Source: an uncultured bacterium
Lineage (GTDB): Bacteria; Zixibacteria; MSB-5A5; CAIYYT01
Reading direction: 5' to 3'
Assembly (NCBI GenBank): GCA_903930455.1
Contig: CAIYYT010000184.1
Span: 1 to 52,469, forward strand
DNA: 52,469 nucleotides
Of the stretch, positions 8,552 through 18,100 are shown one piece after another. The notes under the pieces are model-generated. The model did no database searches and was not told the DNA's origin. It saw nothing but the letters and a program-made list of their open reading frames with translations. The stretch's first letter is position 1; each line of letters starts with the position of its first letter. A program made the position numbers and the translations under genes.

Positions 8552-9320
8552 CACTGAGTTCGACATGCTCAGGTCATACCACGTCGTCGATCCGACGACG
8601 GTCGCTGTGATGCTGAGATCCGAGATTATGTTGTTTCTGAAGTCGGCCTGCTGTCTATGGACTCTGTTCGGTGGTGTCGCACTCCTGATTGAATTCATCG
8701 GGAGGCGTGCTTTGTGGCTTAGCCGTGCGCGTCGAATCGCCGGTGATACCCGGCTCACCGTGCGCAAGACCGGATGGCTACTGAGACGCATACTGGCTCC
8801 GATGTTGGCGGCTCTCTTGTTACTCTCAGGCGCTGCCAGCGGAAACGATCAGGTGCTACAGAAGCCGCTTTCGAAGTTTGTGGCCGCCGACTGGTCAGGC
8901 ACCTGTACGCTTGTGCCCTTCGCCGTGGGTCTTGTGGGGCGAGCGGCTATGCATAAGAACAACCACGATATCTCCTTCGCGGCAGGACTGCTCTGCGTCG
9001 GTGGTCTGGTGATCGGTCCCGCCGCTGGCCACGCTTACGCTCGCCAATTTAATCGCTGCTTTTGGGGCACGCTTGCGAGAGGCGTTTCCGTGACCTTGAT
9101 GTCGGCATACCTGAACTCCGACCAACCGGGACCTGTTGCCGCTCCCATAGCTGCCGTTGGTGTCTTTGTGTTTCTGGTCAGCTTTGGCTATGACATCGGC
9201 ACCGTCGGCAGATCAGTTGATAAATACAACCACAAATATGGTTTCGCAGAATTGCATATTGTGCCAACTTATAGCGCCAGTCATCAGGCACCAGGGTTGG
9301 CGATTGCAACGTCATTTTGA
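8544..9320 (+). CDS. Unknown envelope protein, paralogue 1 of 4, with N-terminal extension
   Basis: A 258-residue protein not recognised as a known family. Residues about 110-258 match the three following gene products: VIGPAAGHAYA, then YDIGTVGRSVDKYN, then an HGF-like KYGF and a C-terminal phenylalanine. Unlike its siblings it has an extra 86-residue N-terminus with one hydrophobic helix and a basic stretch, followed by a signal-peptide-like segment starting MLAALLLLSGAASG. The ATG at 8544 overlaps the methyltransferase stop by 8 nt and has AGGGTGA upstream. A start at 8802 would yield a sibling-like secreted protein but has no clear Shine-Dalgarno. It may be a fusion of a small membrane protein with the shared domain. 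Function unknown. Confidence 0.75.
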   Translation: MCNTEFDMLRSYHVVDPTTVAVMLRSEIMLFLKSACCLWTLFGGVALLIEFIGRRALWLSRARRIAGDTRLTVRKTGWLLRRILAPMLAALLLLSGAASGNDQVLQKPLSKFVAADWSGTCTLVPFAVGLVGRAAMHKNNHDISFAAGLLCVGGLVIGPAAGHAYARQFNRCFWGTLARGVSVTLMSAYLNSDQPGPVAAPIAAVGVFVFLVSFGYDIGTVGRSVDKYNHKYGFAELHIVPTYSASHQAPGLAIATSF

Positions 9321-9339
9321 TCAGGTTGGGAGAAATGCC

Positions 9340-9939
9340 ATGTCGAAAACAACACTTGTGATCATTTCGTCGCTAATAATCCTCGATTCTTTTGCGATGG
9401 GAGCAGATTCAACTGCGGTGCCAGCTCACAAATCAAAACGCACAGCGCTGGCCGGCTCTCTGGTCTGGACGCTCCTGCCGGCAGCCGTAGGCGGCGCGAT
9501 GATGCTGCATGGGCAACGAATCTCCCCCATCAATTTTGGTCAGGGGAGTGGTCAGACCAATGACAATGAAACTCTGATTGGCCTCGGAATTGGATCGTTA
9601 GGGATTGTCTTTGGACCCGGGGCGGGACACGCTTACGCCGGCCGCATGGGCAAGTTCTGGGGTGGAGCGGCCATACGTGGTCTGGTTGCACCACTGGCAT
9701 TTGCCGGTGCAATTGGAATTGCTTTTTCTTCGGAGTCAGGGGAGTCGGCAGTCGGAGGCATCGTGCTCATAGCTGGTGCTGGGGCTTTGTTTCTCACGAG
9801 CGTCGTCTATGACATTGCCACCGTCGGCAAGTCAGTTGATAAGTACAATCACAGCCACGGTTTCTCGAACCTACGAATTCGGCCGCAGTACTTTGCCGCG
9901 ACCAGAGCAGTAGGTTTCAATGTGAGCATGAGTTTCTAA
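9340..9939 (+). CDS. Unknown envelope protein, paralogue 2 of 4
   Basis: A 199-residue protein with an N-terminal signal peptide (TTLVIISSLIILDSFAMGAD), a hydrophobic first helix (SLVWTLLPAAVGGAMML), the block GIVFGPGAGHAYAGRMGKFW, a glycine/alanine-rich hydrophobic stretch, and YDIATVGKSVDKYNHSHGF followed by a C-terminal region ending MSF. The spacing of conserved blocks matches paralogues 1, 3 and 4. The ATG at 9340 follows GGGAGA and lies 19 nt after paralogue 1. The PGxGxxYxG block and the later D-x(5)-S-V-x-x-YN pattern recall small polytopic proteins with a PGLGQFY motif, but that is a resemblance, not an assignment. Probably inner-membrane or periplasmic. Confidence 0.8.
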   Translation: MSKTTLVIISSLIILDSFAMGADSTAVPAHKSKRTALAGSLVWTLLPAAVGGAMMLHGQRISPINFGQGSGQTNDNETLIGLGIGSLGIVFGPGAGHAYAGRMGKFWGGAAIRGLVAPLAFAGAIGIAFSSESGESAVGGIVLIAGAGALFLTSVVYDIATVGKSVDKYNHSHGFSNLRIRPQYFAATRAVGFNVSMSF

Positions 9940-9955
9940 GGAGTTGGAGTATACC

Positions 9956-10519
9956 ATGTTGAAATCCATCGTCGCAATCTGCTTATGTTTGTTTTCCCTT
10001 CAATCGACCACAGCGCAGAAGAACCAGTATTTCATGCCCGTCTCCAAGTCGATTGCTAAGCTCTGGTCAGTCGGCGCGACTTTGGCGCCGATGATTGCGG
10101 GTGGCGGGTTGCTTTACGCCTCCTTCGGTTTTGGTGGCGACAACGTGGGAATTGGCTTGGGTTGTGCAGGATTGCTGTTAGGTCCGGGCGCAGGACATGC
10201 CTATGCCAAGCAGTGGGGTCACGCTTTGCAGGGGACGGCAATTCGTATCGCCGGTGCTGCGCTGTTTCTCTGGGGTGCAACCACTTTGACAATTAGATTT
10301 GGTGACGCCGATTCTACTGACACTGGTGGCCCTCCTTCGGAGTTGTTCATCGCGGCGGGAAGCTTGATGTTTGTGATAAGCACGATTCACGATTTGACAA
10401 CCGTTGGCAGATCAGTCGACAAGTACAACCAAAGCCACGGTTTCTCTGACGTGTGGATAACACCGACCTACTTTGCCAGTCACAGAGCACCCGGGTTGAT
10501 GTTGACGTTGTCGTTCTAG
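9956..10519 (+). CDS. Unknown envelope protein, paralogue 3 of 4
   Basis: A 187-residue sibling of the flanking genes. It has a signal peptide (MLKSIVAICLCLFSLQS with a cut near TTAQ), the LLLGPGAGHAYAKQWG block, a hydrophobic middle, and LTTVGRSVDKYNQSHGF near the C-terminus, ending LSF. The ATG at 9956 is preceded by TTGGAG at 6 nt and AGGAG at 12 nt; the in-frame TTG at 9944 is less likely. It lies 16 nt after paralogue 2. The terminal aromatic residue resembles an outer-membrane beta-signal, although the predicted hydrophobic helices do not fit a barrel. Function unknown. Confidence 0.8.
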   Translation: MLKSIVAICLCLFSLQSTTAQKNQYFMPVSKSIAKLWSVGATLAPMIAGGGLLYASFGFGGDNVGIGLGCAGLLLGPGAGHAYAKQWGHALQGTAIRIAGAALFLWGATTLTIRFGDADSTDTGGPPSELFIAAGSLMFVISTIHDLTTVGRSVDKYNQSHGFSDVWITPTYFASHRAPGLMLTLSF

Positions 10520-10538
10520 TAAGGAAAGGATTGATGAC

Positions 10539-11114
10539 ATGTTCAAGATTCTGATTACTGCTCTTGCCTTGACTTTCCTGCTCAACCTGAACGTGGCTGC
10601 AGCAGATATGACTTCAACTGAAACTCCTAAATCGAGAAACACGGCACTAACCAGTTCGCTGCTCTGCACACTCGTTCCGGCAGCAATAGGTGGGGCCTTT
10701 GTATTGCATGGGTCATACGGTAATCAGAACGATAAGACGGAAGCGTTGGCGGGATTCGCTATTGGATCAGCAGGTATAGTTCTTGGCCCAGGTATGGGGC
10801 ATACCTACGCCGGAAGAACAGGACGTTTCTGGAGGGGAGTCGCTATTAGAGGGGCGGCAGCTGCGCTTACGGCGGCGATATCATTTTCCGCCTCCGGGAA
10901 TTCACTCTCTATGAGTGAAGGTATCGCGCAGTCTTCGATGGCCTTGGCCGTAGGAGGTAGTGTTTGTCTTGTGAGTGCCATTTGCGATATCTCCGCCATC
11001 GGAGCCTCGGTTGACGCCTACAATCGGGAGCACTGCTTCACTACCCTGACTCTCAAACCAACCTACATCGCGGCATACAAGGCGCCGGGGCTGGTTCTCA
11101 AACTCACATTCTGA
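10539..11114 (+). CDS. Unknown envelope protein, paralogue 4 of 4
   Basis: A 191-residue sibling with a signal peptide (MFKILITALALTFLLNLNVA, cut near AAAD), a hydrophobic helix (SLLCTLVPAAIGGAFVL), GIVLGPGMGHTYAGRTGRFW, and CDISAIGASVDAYNREHCF, ending LTF. It is the most diverged of the set: the usual YD is CD and the TVG/KY positions are altered. The Shine-Dalgarno AAGGAAAGGA precedes the ATG. It lies 19 nt after paralogue 3 and 25 nt before the radical SAM gene, so all belong to one transcript. Four adjacent diverged copies suggest hetero-oligomers or differing partners rather than a recent duplication. Confidence 0.8.
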   Translation: MFKILITALALTFLLNLNVAAADMTSTETPKSRNTALTSSLLCTLVPAAIGGAFVLHGSYGNQNDKTEALAGFAIGSAGIVLGPGMGHTYAGRTGRFWRGVAIRGAAAALTAAISFSASGNSLSMSEGIAQSSMALAVGGSVCLVSAICDISAIGASVDAYNREHCFTTLTLKPTYIAAYKAPGLVLKLTF

Positions 11115-11139
11115 TTGACTGTGTAAAAAGGAGAGTACA

Positions 11140-13179
11140 ATGAACACCAATAAGACATTTCTGAACGAGTTTATGCAGCGCGTCGATATGCGCTACTTCA
11201 CGCCGGCATTGTATCAATACCTGCGTGATTTCCTGGAGATCGAGAAAGTGCGGAAACATGACGGCCAGTACGTTATCAGCACTTTTATCCCGCCGTTTCC
11301 CGGCAAGCCCTTCGATAGGTTTATGGAAACCTATTTCGGCTGCGACGGCCGTACGGCAATTCAGTCCGTCGATCTGGCGCTCACCAATGCTTGCATTTTC
11401 AACTGCTGGCATTGCTACAACGCGGGCCGAGTCGTCTCCGATCTGTCGACCGAGGCACTTCAGCGAGTTGTCACGCGCTTGCAAGAGCTCGGCGCCATCG
11501 TCGTCAACTTCACCGGCGGTGAACCATGTCTGCGAAAAGACCTGATTGAGATCGTCTCAACGCTGCGCGATGACTCCTGTGGCATTCTCGCAACAACCGG
11601 CTACGGTTTCAACGATGCCTTAGCGAAACGTCTACGGGATACCCGCGTCTATTCCGTCTCGATCAGCTTGGATTCAGCCGATGAAAGCGAGCACGATACT
11701 CGTCGCGGCAGACCCGGCGCCTACAAGATTGCACTGCAAGGAATTGAAACGGCCAAGAAACACGGCTTCTACACTTACACCTGCGCGGTGCCAACGAGAA
11801 AGCTTCTTCAGGAAGACAGCTTCCGCAAGTTAGTGGAGTTGAACAAGAGTCTTGGGGTTGATGAGTTGCAGTTAATCGAACCGACACCTGCGGGACGAAT
11901 CCTCAGCACCGATGTCGGGTTCGGCGAAGAAGAATTTGCGACAGTGTTCCGCCTAATGGCAGAATACAACTTGCGAGATAGCGGCATTGCGATCTCCTCG
12001 TTTGCTCACATGGAGTCGCCCGAGTTCTTTGGTTGTGGCGCCGGACACTCACACATCTATGTCGACGGCAGTGGCGAGGTATCACCATGCAACATGATGC
12101 CGATATCGTATGGTAACGTTCTCCAAGATGACTTGGCCGCTATCATCGCGCGCATACAAGCCGACATCAAACATCCCTTCAGCATTTGTCTCGCGCACCA
12201 ATTACGCGGCTACTTTGCCGAGTGTACCAAACATGGACGGCCGGCATCAGTCTCTGACATTCCTCCCATACCGCTTCCAGACGAACCCCTGCCGCGCTTC
12301 TTCCGGATTCTGGAACAGCAATCGACTGAGATCGCCGGCCATGAGGAAATCATCAAGGGCTACAACAACGCCAGCGCTACTTACGAGGACTACTGGCTTT
12401 CAGTGGCCTCGACGCCGATTGATGACATGTTTGCAAAACTGCAAATCAGCCCCGGCGCAATTGCCGTTGATTGCGGCTGCGGCACTGGCTATTCGACTGC
12501 AAAACTGGCGCGGATGGTTGGTCCCCAGGGCAAGGTCATCGCCATTGACCTGACCGAAGGCATGGTCACCAAGGCCAAGCAGCGGGTCAGACAACAAGGG
12601 TTTGCCGATGTCGAGTTCCGCATCGGCGACGTGTTGGAAGAGCTGCGCCGTTTTCCCGCCGAGTCTGTCGATGTCGCAGTGATGACTTGGTTGATCGGCT
12701 ACGTCGGCTGTGACGAAATATTCCCCTTACTCAAACGTATCCTGAAACCGAACGGGGTCATCGGTTTTGTCGCGCATCTCGATCGATCGCCCGAAGTGCC
12801 GCTGAGTGTCTTTGAGGAGATTACCCGTGAAGATCCGCAAGTGTTGATGAAAGCCGTGAAGATGAAATTTCCGATGCATGCACAGGGAACAGAAGCTCAC
12901 TTGAGAGACTCTGGATTTGAAATTGGCACGCTGTATGAAGGCACTTTTGACTTCTTCTGCCATCGGGGGCAGGAAGTCTACGATCATGTGATGAAATCCG
13001 GCGCGGGAACCACGTTCTATTTCTCACTGCAACCCTCCGAGCGCGAACGCTTGGCGCAGGAATTCGTGCGTCGTATTGACGAATGCTATCGTGGCCAGAG
13101 CGAAATACGAATCGTGCACCGTTACGTGGTTGGCATCGGCGTCTCCACAGTGCAGAAACTTCTATGCCAACCGACTTAA
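11140..13179 (+). CDS. Radical SAM enzyme fused to a SAM-dependent methyltransferase
   Basis: A 679-residue two-domain enzyme. The N-terminal half is radical SAM: Cys85-x3-Cys89-x2-Cys92 (CIFNCWHC) ligates the 4Fe-4S cluster, FTGGEPC at 124-130 contacts SAM, and the later cysteines in FFGCGAG and SPCNMMP (about 298 and 318) resemble a short SPASM-like auxiliary site. The C-terminal half is a class I methyltransferase with VDCGCGTGYS at about 443-452 and VIAIDLTEGM. The Shine-Dalgarno is AAAGGAG. It ends the tight gene run whose other members are lipid enzymes and four envelope paralogues. Substrates could be a lipid or a peptide; in many systems SPASM-type proteins modify peptides. The reaction cannot be named from sequence. 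Confidence 0.88.
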   Translation: MNTNKTFLNEFMQRVDMRYFTPALYQYLRDFLEIEKVRKHDGQYVISTFIPPFPGKPFDRFMETYFGCDGRTAIQSVDLALTNACIFNCWHCYNAGRVVSDLSTEALQRVVTRLQELGAIVVNFTGGEPCLRKDLIEIVSTLRDDSCGILATTGYGFNDALAKRLRDTRVYSVSISLDSADESEHDTRRGRPGAYKIALQGIETAKKHGFYTYTCAVPTRKLLQEDSFRKLVELNKSLGVDELQLIEPTPAGRILSTDVGFGEEEFATVFRLMAEYNLRDSGIAISSFAHMESPEFFGCGAGHSHIYVDGSGEVSPCNMMPISYGNVLQDDLAAIIARIQADIKHPFSICLAHQLRGYFAECTKHGRPASVSDIPPIPLPDEPLPRFFRILEQQSTEIAGHEEIIKGYNNASATYEDYWLSVASTPIDDMFAKLQISPGAIAVDCGCGTGYSTAKLARMVGPQGKVIAIDLTEGMVTKAKQRVRQQGFADVEFRIGDVLEELRRFPAESVDVAVMTWLIGYVGCDEIFPLLKRILKPNGVIGFVAHLDRSPEVPLSVFEEITREDPQVLMKAVKMKFPMHAQGTEAHLRDSGFEIGTLYEGTFDFFCHRGQEVYDHVMKSGAGTTFYFSLQPSERERLAQEFVRRIDECYRGQSEIRIVHRYVVGIGVSTVQKLLCQPT

Positions 13180-13285
13180 ATGTCGTAAAATCTCTTGTCG
13201 GCGAAAGATCGTTCTCAGTTTTGGCGGCGCCGTCGTCGATAACAAACACGGAGCGACCACTGTCGCCGCCCTGGAGGAATAAAAG

Positions 13286-13852
13286 ATGCGAAGAATTGTC
13301 GTTGTCTGTACTGTCGCCATTCTGGCATTTTTATCGGCATCCTCCAACCTGCTTGCGGACACGAAAATAGTTGTCTATAAGTCATTTAAGGGTGGCCAAG
13401 CCTCCACAGCGCAGCCGAATCAGAGTCTCGCGGCCTGGGGCATGACAGTTGATAAGGTAACCACAAAGCGGGAACTGGTTTACCTCGGCAGAACCGGCGA
13501 AACCATAATTGAAATCGAATTGAGAGAAACAGAACGCCCCGTCGAGGGGGGAGCCGAGAAACTCATTTCCTCTCAGAAAATTCCAATCTACCTCGACTGC
13601 GATGGGGAAACAATCTGTCGAGTCGAGGAAATCTCGCTGGCTCTGAGAGTCTCTGGCAATACGCTTCACTACACGATCATGTCCGACTGGGACGAAGTCT
13701 ATATCAACCAGAAGGATAAAGTCAGACAGTGCGAGTATGGTCACAAGTGGGTCGAAAAGGAATATCTGTACTGCCCCATCTGTGGCCTGCCCCTGAAAGC
13801 ATCTTCTTTCAAGCCGACGGCCGTCACGGTTTCGAATCCCGACCAGAAATAG
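13286..13852 (+). CDS. Secreted protein with C-terminal zinc ribbon
   Basis: A 188-residue protein of unrecognised family. The signal peptide is RIVVVCTVAILAFLSASSN, cleaved near LLAD. The middle is beta-rich and charged. Near the C-terminus are two CxxxH/CxxC-type pairs, CEYGHKW and YCPICGLPL, that look like a rubredoxin-type zinc ribbon. Such ribbons are mostly cytoplasmic, so export is unusual. GGAGGA at 13273-13278 gives a strong ribosome site. A 106-nt gap separates it from the radical SAM gene, so it may be part of the same transcript or a small unit of its own. No terminator is visible after it. Confidence 0.8.
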   Translation: MRRIVVVCTVAILAFLSASSNLLADTKIVVYKSFKGGQASTAQPNQSLAAWGMTVDKVTTKRELVYLGRTGETIIEIELRETERPVEGGAEKLISSQKIPIYLDCDGETICRVEEISLALRVSGNTLHYTIMSDWDEVYINQKDKVRQCEYGHKWVEKEYLYCPICGLPLKASSFKPTAVTVSNPDQK

Positions 13853-13928
13853 CCCATCTGTAATTCCCCCAGTAGAGCGTCCTGACGAACCTCCTCATAA
13901 GGGCCTCTTCACTACGCCAAATTGAATG

Positions 13929-13957
13929 TTGACTGCACTTTGCGGCCATGCTAAATT
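13929..13957 (+). promoter_or_regulatory. Promoter for the PAAR cluster
   Basis: TTGACT (13929-13934) and TAAATT (13952-13957) are separated by 17 nt. The predicted leader is about 90 nt, with AAGGAAA at 14035-14041 as a somewhat distant ribosome site for the PAAR gene at 14053. Confidence 0.6.
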
Positions 13958-14052
13958 CCCGTAGTCAGCCGAAAGCGCATCTATACTGAACCGAAAGACA
14001 GCGGCTTCGACTATATCAGCGTACAACTGATTGTAAGGAAAGCGCTTTTTAT

Positions 14053-15129
14053 ATGGGACAACCTGCAGCAAGACTAGCTGACCAAACCGCGCATGGTGGA
14101 GTCATCATGTTGGGCTGTCCAACGGTGCTAATCGGCGGCATGCCGGCAGCGCGAGTTGGAGACTTCCACATGTGCCCCATGCTAAATCCCGGGGTACCAC
14201 CACCTCCGCATGTCGGCGGTCCCATTCTCAAAGGTAGTACCTCCGTTTTGATTGGCAAAATGCCCGCTGCACGCGTAGGAGACCCTGTCACCTGTTCCGG
14301 CCCCCCTGACACGATCGTCAAAGGCTGTCTTAACGTGCTGATCGGCGACAGCATGTCCGGTGGTGCAGGGGCCGGAGGCCCCGGAGGCGAAAAAAGCGGC
14401 GAGGCAGCAGCGGATTCAGCATCAGAGGAAAAAATTGAAGAGCACTATCTGAATGTCGCGGTTGTCGACTCAGGTGGCTTTCCAATCACAGGCGCCGAGT
14501 ATGAACTGACCCCCCCCGCTGGTCCGAAGACTGTCTCTCCACTGATGGGGGGTGTCAAGGAGGCGAATGTTGACTCGGGAAGTTATGACATCGAGATCAG
14601 AGCGATTACCAGCGCCAAGTGGTCCAAGAAAGTTGCCAAGGTCGGAGAGAAAGTTCAGATGACTGCCGAAACGACCGGTGTTCCCACCGATCAAAAGGCT
14701 ACGCTCGAAGTCCACGTCAAAGACACCAGCTTCCCCGATCAAATACTCAAGGTGATCGAGACCAAGGTGCAGGGTGACAAGATCGAGGGCGAATGGGAAC
14801 TCGTGATCGACAAGGGCTTCCTCAAGCTTCAGGAAGAGAAACTGAAAGGCGGCGGGTACTCGTCACCGGCCTACTACTTCATCGCCAAGACCTCGACGCT
14901 GAGCCAGCGTTCCGGGCTTCTGGAATACAAAGACGACATCGAGTTCAAGCTTAAGGACAAAGATGGCAATCCGATTGCCGACAAGAAATATCGCGTGATC
15001 CTGCCATCCGGCGAAGTCAAGGAAGGCAAGCTTGACGGTGACGGACACGCCAACGAAACCGATGTTGCGCCGGGCAAACTCAAGATCTCAATCAATGTCA
15101 GAGACGACAAGTTCCCGGGAGCTAAGTAA
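14053..15129 (+). CDS. PAAR-domain spike protein with C-terminal extension
   Basis: A 358-residue protein. Residues 1-100 carry repeated PAAR motifs (MGQPAARLADQTAHGG, TVLIGGMPAARVGD, SVLIGKMPAARVGDPVTC), the fold that caps the VgrG/spike tip of type VI and related contractile injection systems. A glycine-rich linker follows at about 112-122, then beta-rich domains. The last 150 residues (SGLLEYKDDIEFKLKD, LPSGEVKEGKLDGDGHA) are shared with the product of 20495-21391. There is no predicted membrane helix, unlike the PAAR effectors usually served by Eag chaperones, yet an Eag-like protein is encoded nearby. The next gene starts 8 nt downstream. No toxin domain was recognised in the protein itself, so it may act as a carrier for neighbours. 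Confidence 0.88.
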   Translation: MGQPAARLADQTAHGGVIMLGCPTVLIGGMPAARVGDFHMCPMLNPGVPPPPHVGGPILKGSTSVLIGKMPAARVGDPVTCSGPPDTIVKGCLNVLIGDSMSGGAGAGGPGGEKSGEAAADSASEEKIEEHYLNVAVVDSGGFPITGAEYELTPPAGPKTVSPLMGGVKEANVDSGSYDIEIRAITSAKWSKKVAKVGEKVQMTAETTGVPTDQKATLEVHVKDTSFPDQILKVIETKVQGDKIEGEWELVIDKGFLKLQEEKLKGGGYSSPAYYFIAKTSTLSQRSGLLEYKDDIEFKLKDKDGNPIADKKYRVILPSGEVKEGKLDGDGHANETDVAPGKLKISINVRDDKFPGAK

Positions 15130-15137
15130 GAACCGAT

Positions 15138-18100
15138 ATGAGCAAACCGGTGGTCAAGACATCCTGCAGTTTCCGTGAGATGATCGAGGGCAAAAACACC
15201 GACACCACCGTATCACCCGAGTTCCAGCTTGTTCCGGTCGAAGTGTTGATGCTGGAGATGGAAGACGTGCTCTTCCATCTCGACAGCGCCGTCATGATGC
15301 CGGAACGACCGCAAGGCAAATCCTCATCTGACGGCACGGAAGATGACGCCGAACCGCCGGAAGACAAGGATAAGGTCTCGGGTCTGCAGGCGCTGGCACT
15401 GGCTTTCAAGCAGTTTGAATTTGATCCTGATAAACGGCTTCTCATCGCCGGTCATGCCGATACTTCCGGCGCCGCCAAAATGAACTTCGAGCTTTCTGCC
15501 TTGCGCGCCAAGGGTGTGCTTTATCTGCTCGAAGGTGAACGCGACAAATGGGCCGAAATCTCGGAGAAACGTCATCGAATCGAGGACTACCAACAAATCC
15601 TGACATACATGAAAGATCACAGGAGTTGGAGCGATTGCGACCCGGTGAAGATTGATGACAAGTGGAGTGATGACGTTTACAAGGCAATCAAGGCATTTAT
15701 TAAGCGCTACAATCTCTTGATTTTCGACAAGAAGATGCCGGTCGGTGAAAAACCTATTCCGATTGAGACCGCGGACAATATCAGAAACGACTCCAAGCAC
15801 AAGTGGCCAATTGCGATGTGGCGCGCCGTCTTCAACCTCTTCAACGACGATATCGCCGAGGCCTTGGTAGTCACCCGCAACCAGTTGACCGACGAGTATC
15901 GTTCACTGCTGCAGTTCTGCGACGAGGACAAGAAGTTCATTTCCTGCGGTGAATCCTATCCGATAGACGATGCCGAGAAGGACAACTACCGCTCACAGGT
16001 CAACCGTCGCGTCGAACTGTTCTTCTTCGATCCGGAAAACGTCCCGACGATCGACTGTCCTGCGCGCGTCGATACCATCCACAAGGCTCCCGAGTGCCCA
16101 ATGTGGCACAAGTATCATTTTAAGCGCGTCTACGCCGACGGCGCCGATCTGACCGCGCAAGCCTATCACCTCAAATTCTCCTACTACGACCGCGTGTTGC
16201 GGAAGCAAGCGGAGGTTCCGGACGGCCTGAAGTTCAAGGCTTACAGCGGTCCCGTCGAAAACATCATCACCGATTTGAAAGCTCGCAGTTCCTACAAGAA
16301 GGGAGTATACACAGTCAAGGTCAAAAAGGACTCTACACGCACACATATCCATTTCTGCTTCGAGCGTCCGGACAACACCAAGAACATGTGGGTTTACACC
16401 GAGAAAAAGGACGCCAATCCTCAGTTCATTGAACTGACCGATGCCGAATTCAAGAAGAAGATAGACGACGCCGCCAAGATCTCAGCGGCCGCCTCCGCAA
16501 ACGAACGCGCCAAGTACTATGACCTTCCGAATCTGTGGAATTCTCGCAACTGGAACTGTGCCGTCAAAGACGTTATCAAGGACTTCTCGGACTATATGCT
16601 TAACAAGACGACACCGAGCGAACCGATTGTCTTCAATCTCAATGACATCGTTCTGGTCGACGAAAACGGCAAGCAGACAATCACCGACAGATCGATGGAA
16701 GCGGGTGGCGGCGGCAAAGGCAAACCGAAACCGCTGTCGGTGACATCGAACCCAACCGGTACCCCCCCAGAATATCCATCGCGAGTGCGGATACTGTACG
16801 TTGAAGCCGAGAAGAACAAACTGACGCTGTACTCGACCAATTCCGGCGGTACACCGCAGGAGCAGTACATCGGTTCAGAAATCCCATTCCAGAAGGATTC
16901 CGCCGGCAAGGCCAAGAACTTCATCAAGGATCCTCCCGGCCAAACCCGTGCCCTGATCTTCTGCCACGAATTCTACGATGTTACATCCAAACGCACTGAC
17001 GCGGGTTCTGGTCTGACCTTGGATACCGGCCAAGTTATTGGTGCCCGCGCGGCAAAGCTACTTGATGCGGATGTTCACACGAGAAAACGAGTTCTTCCGA
17101 CCGAGGTCTACAACGTGATGCACAGCCCCAAGATAGGCGATTTCGAGTTGCACTATTTGCATGGCGGCGGCTGCGATGACGCCAAGGCCTACTCCTATCT
17201 TGTAGTCTATTGGTCGGCCGGTGTTACCGCCGACACCAAGCCGACAGTCGGTGGTACCGGTAATAGTCGTCCGGCCACAGCCGACGAGGTCAAGAAGATT
17301 CGCACGGCCGGCATGCTCAATTCGATGACTCACTGGAACAAGAAAGAATATGAACTCGAGGACAACGCCGGCACGAGCAAACATGTCATCCGACCATTCT
17401 ACATGTTTGACGCCAACGAAACATTTTTCCTTACGCCTCCAAGTCCAGCCGTCAAATATTACGAGGAGGCCGAGATCCTCTTCGCCAAAGCCGAATTCAC
17501 GACCGCGCTGCGCAACGCTCGCGGTGGCGTTCCTCACACGATCGCCTATGTGACTGAGGAAGCGAAAGGGAGTTGGATGCTTTCCTACCGGGGAAACAAC
17601 CGGCCGTATTCCATCATGAGTCTGCGTATCAAAACCTGTGAGGATGATCCCACTCGCTTTGGCCCTGCTGAGGTGCCATCGGGTATCGCCTTTCCCTACT
17701 CAGAGTTCAATGATCCCACCTCCTACGGCATTCTGGCAATGGCACACGAAATCGGTCATGCCACCGGACAGATCGATGATTACATGGAGAAACCCAGCTA
17801 TCAAAATACCTCTTTCTGGGTTCCCAATTTTGCCCAGTGGGGACTCAAGGCGGACAATCGAGACTGCAATGCCAACAACTCCGATTTTGCGCAACGCGTA
17901 CTGAGCAGTGAAGCCTGGGTACCGCATGTCCATCCACACGACAAGACCATGATGGACAAGAACGGTGCCATCCGTATGCGACACGTCTGGCGATTTGTGC
18001 ATTGGCTGAACGAAGAGGGTAAGACAGGCAAATCACTAAACAAGTTCTTGGGCGGTGTTCAGCACAAGATGAAATACCCGCATCCCAACACGCCGTTCGA

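Noticed and set aside
13826-13850. A GGTTTCGAATCCCGACC string like a tRNA T-arm
   Set aside because: It lies inside the zinc-ribbon gene, and no acceptor or anticodon stem could be built around it.
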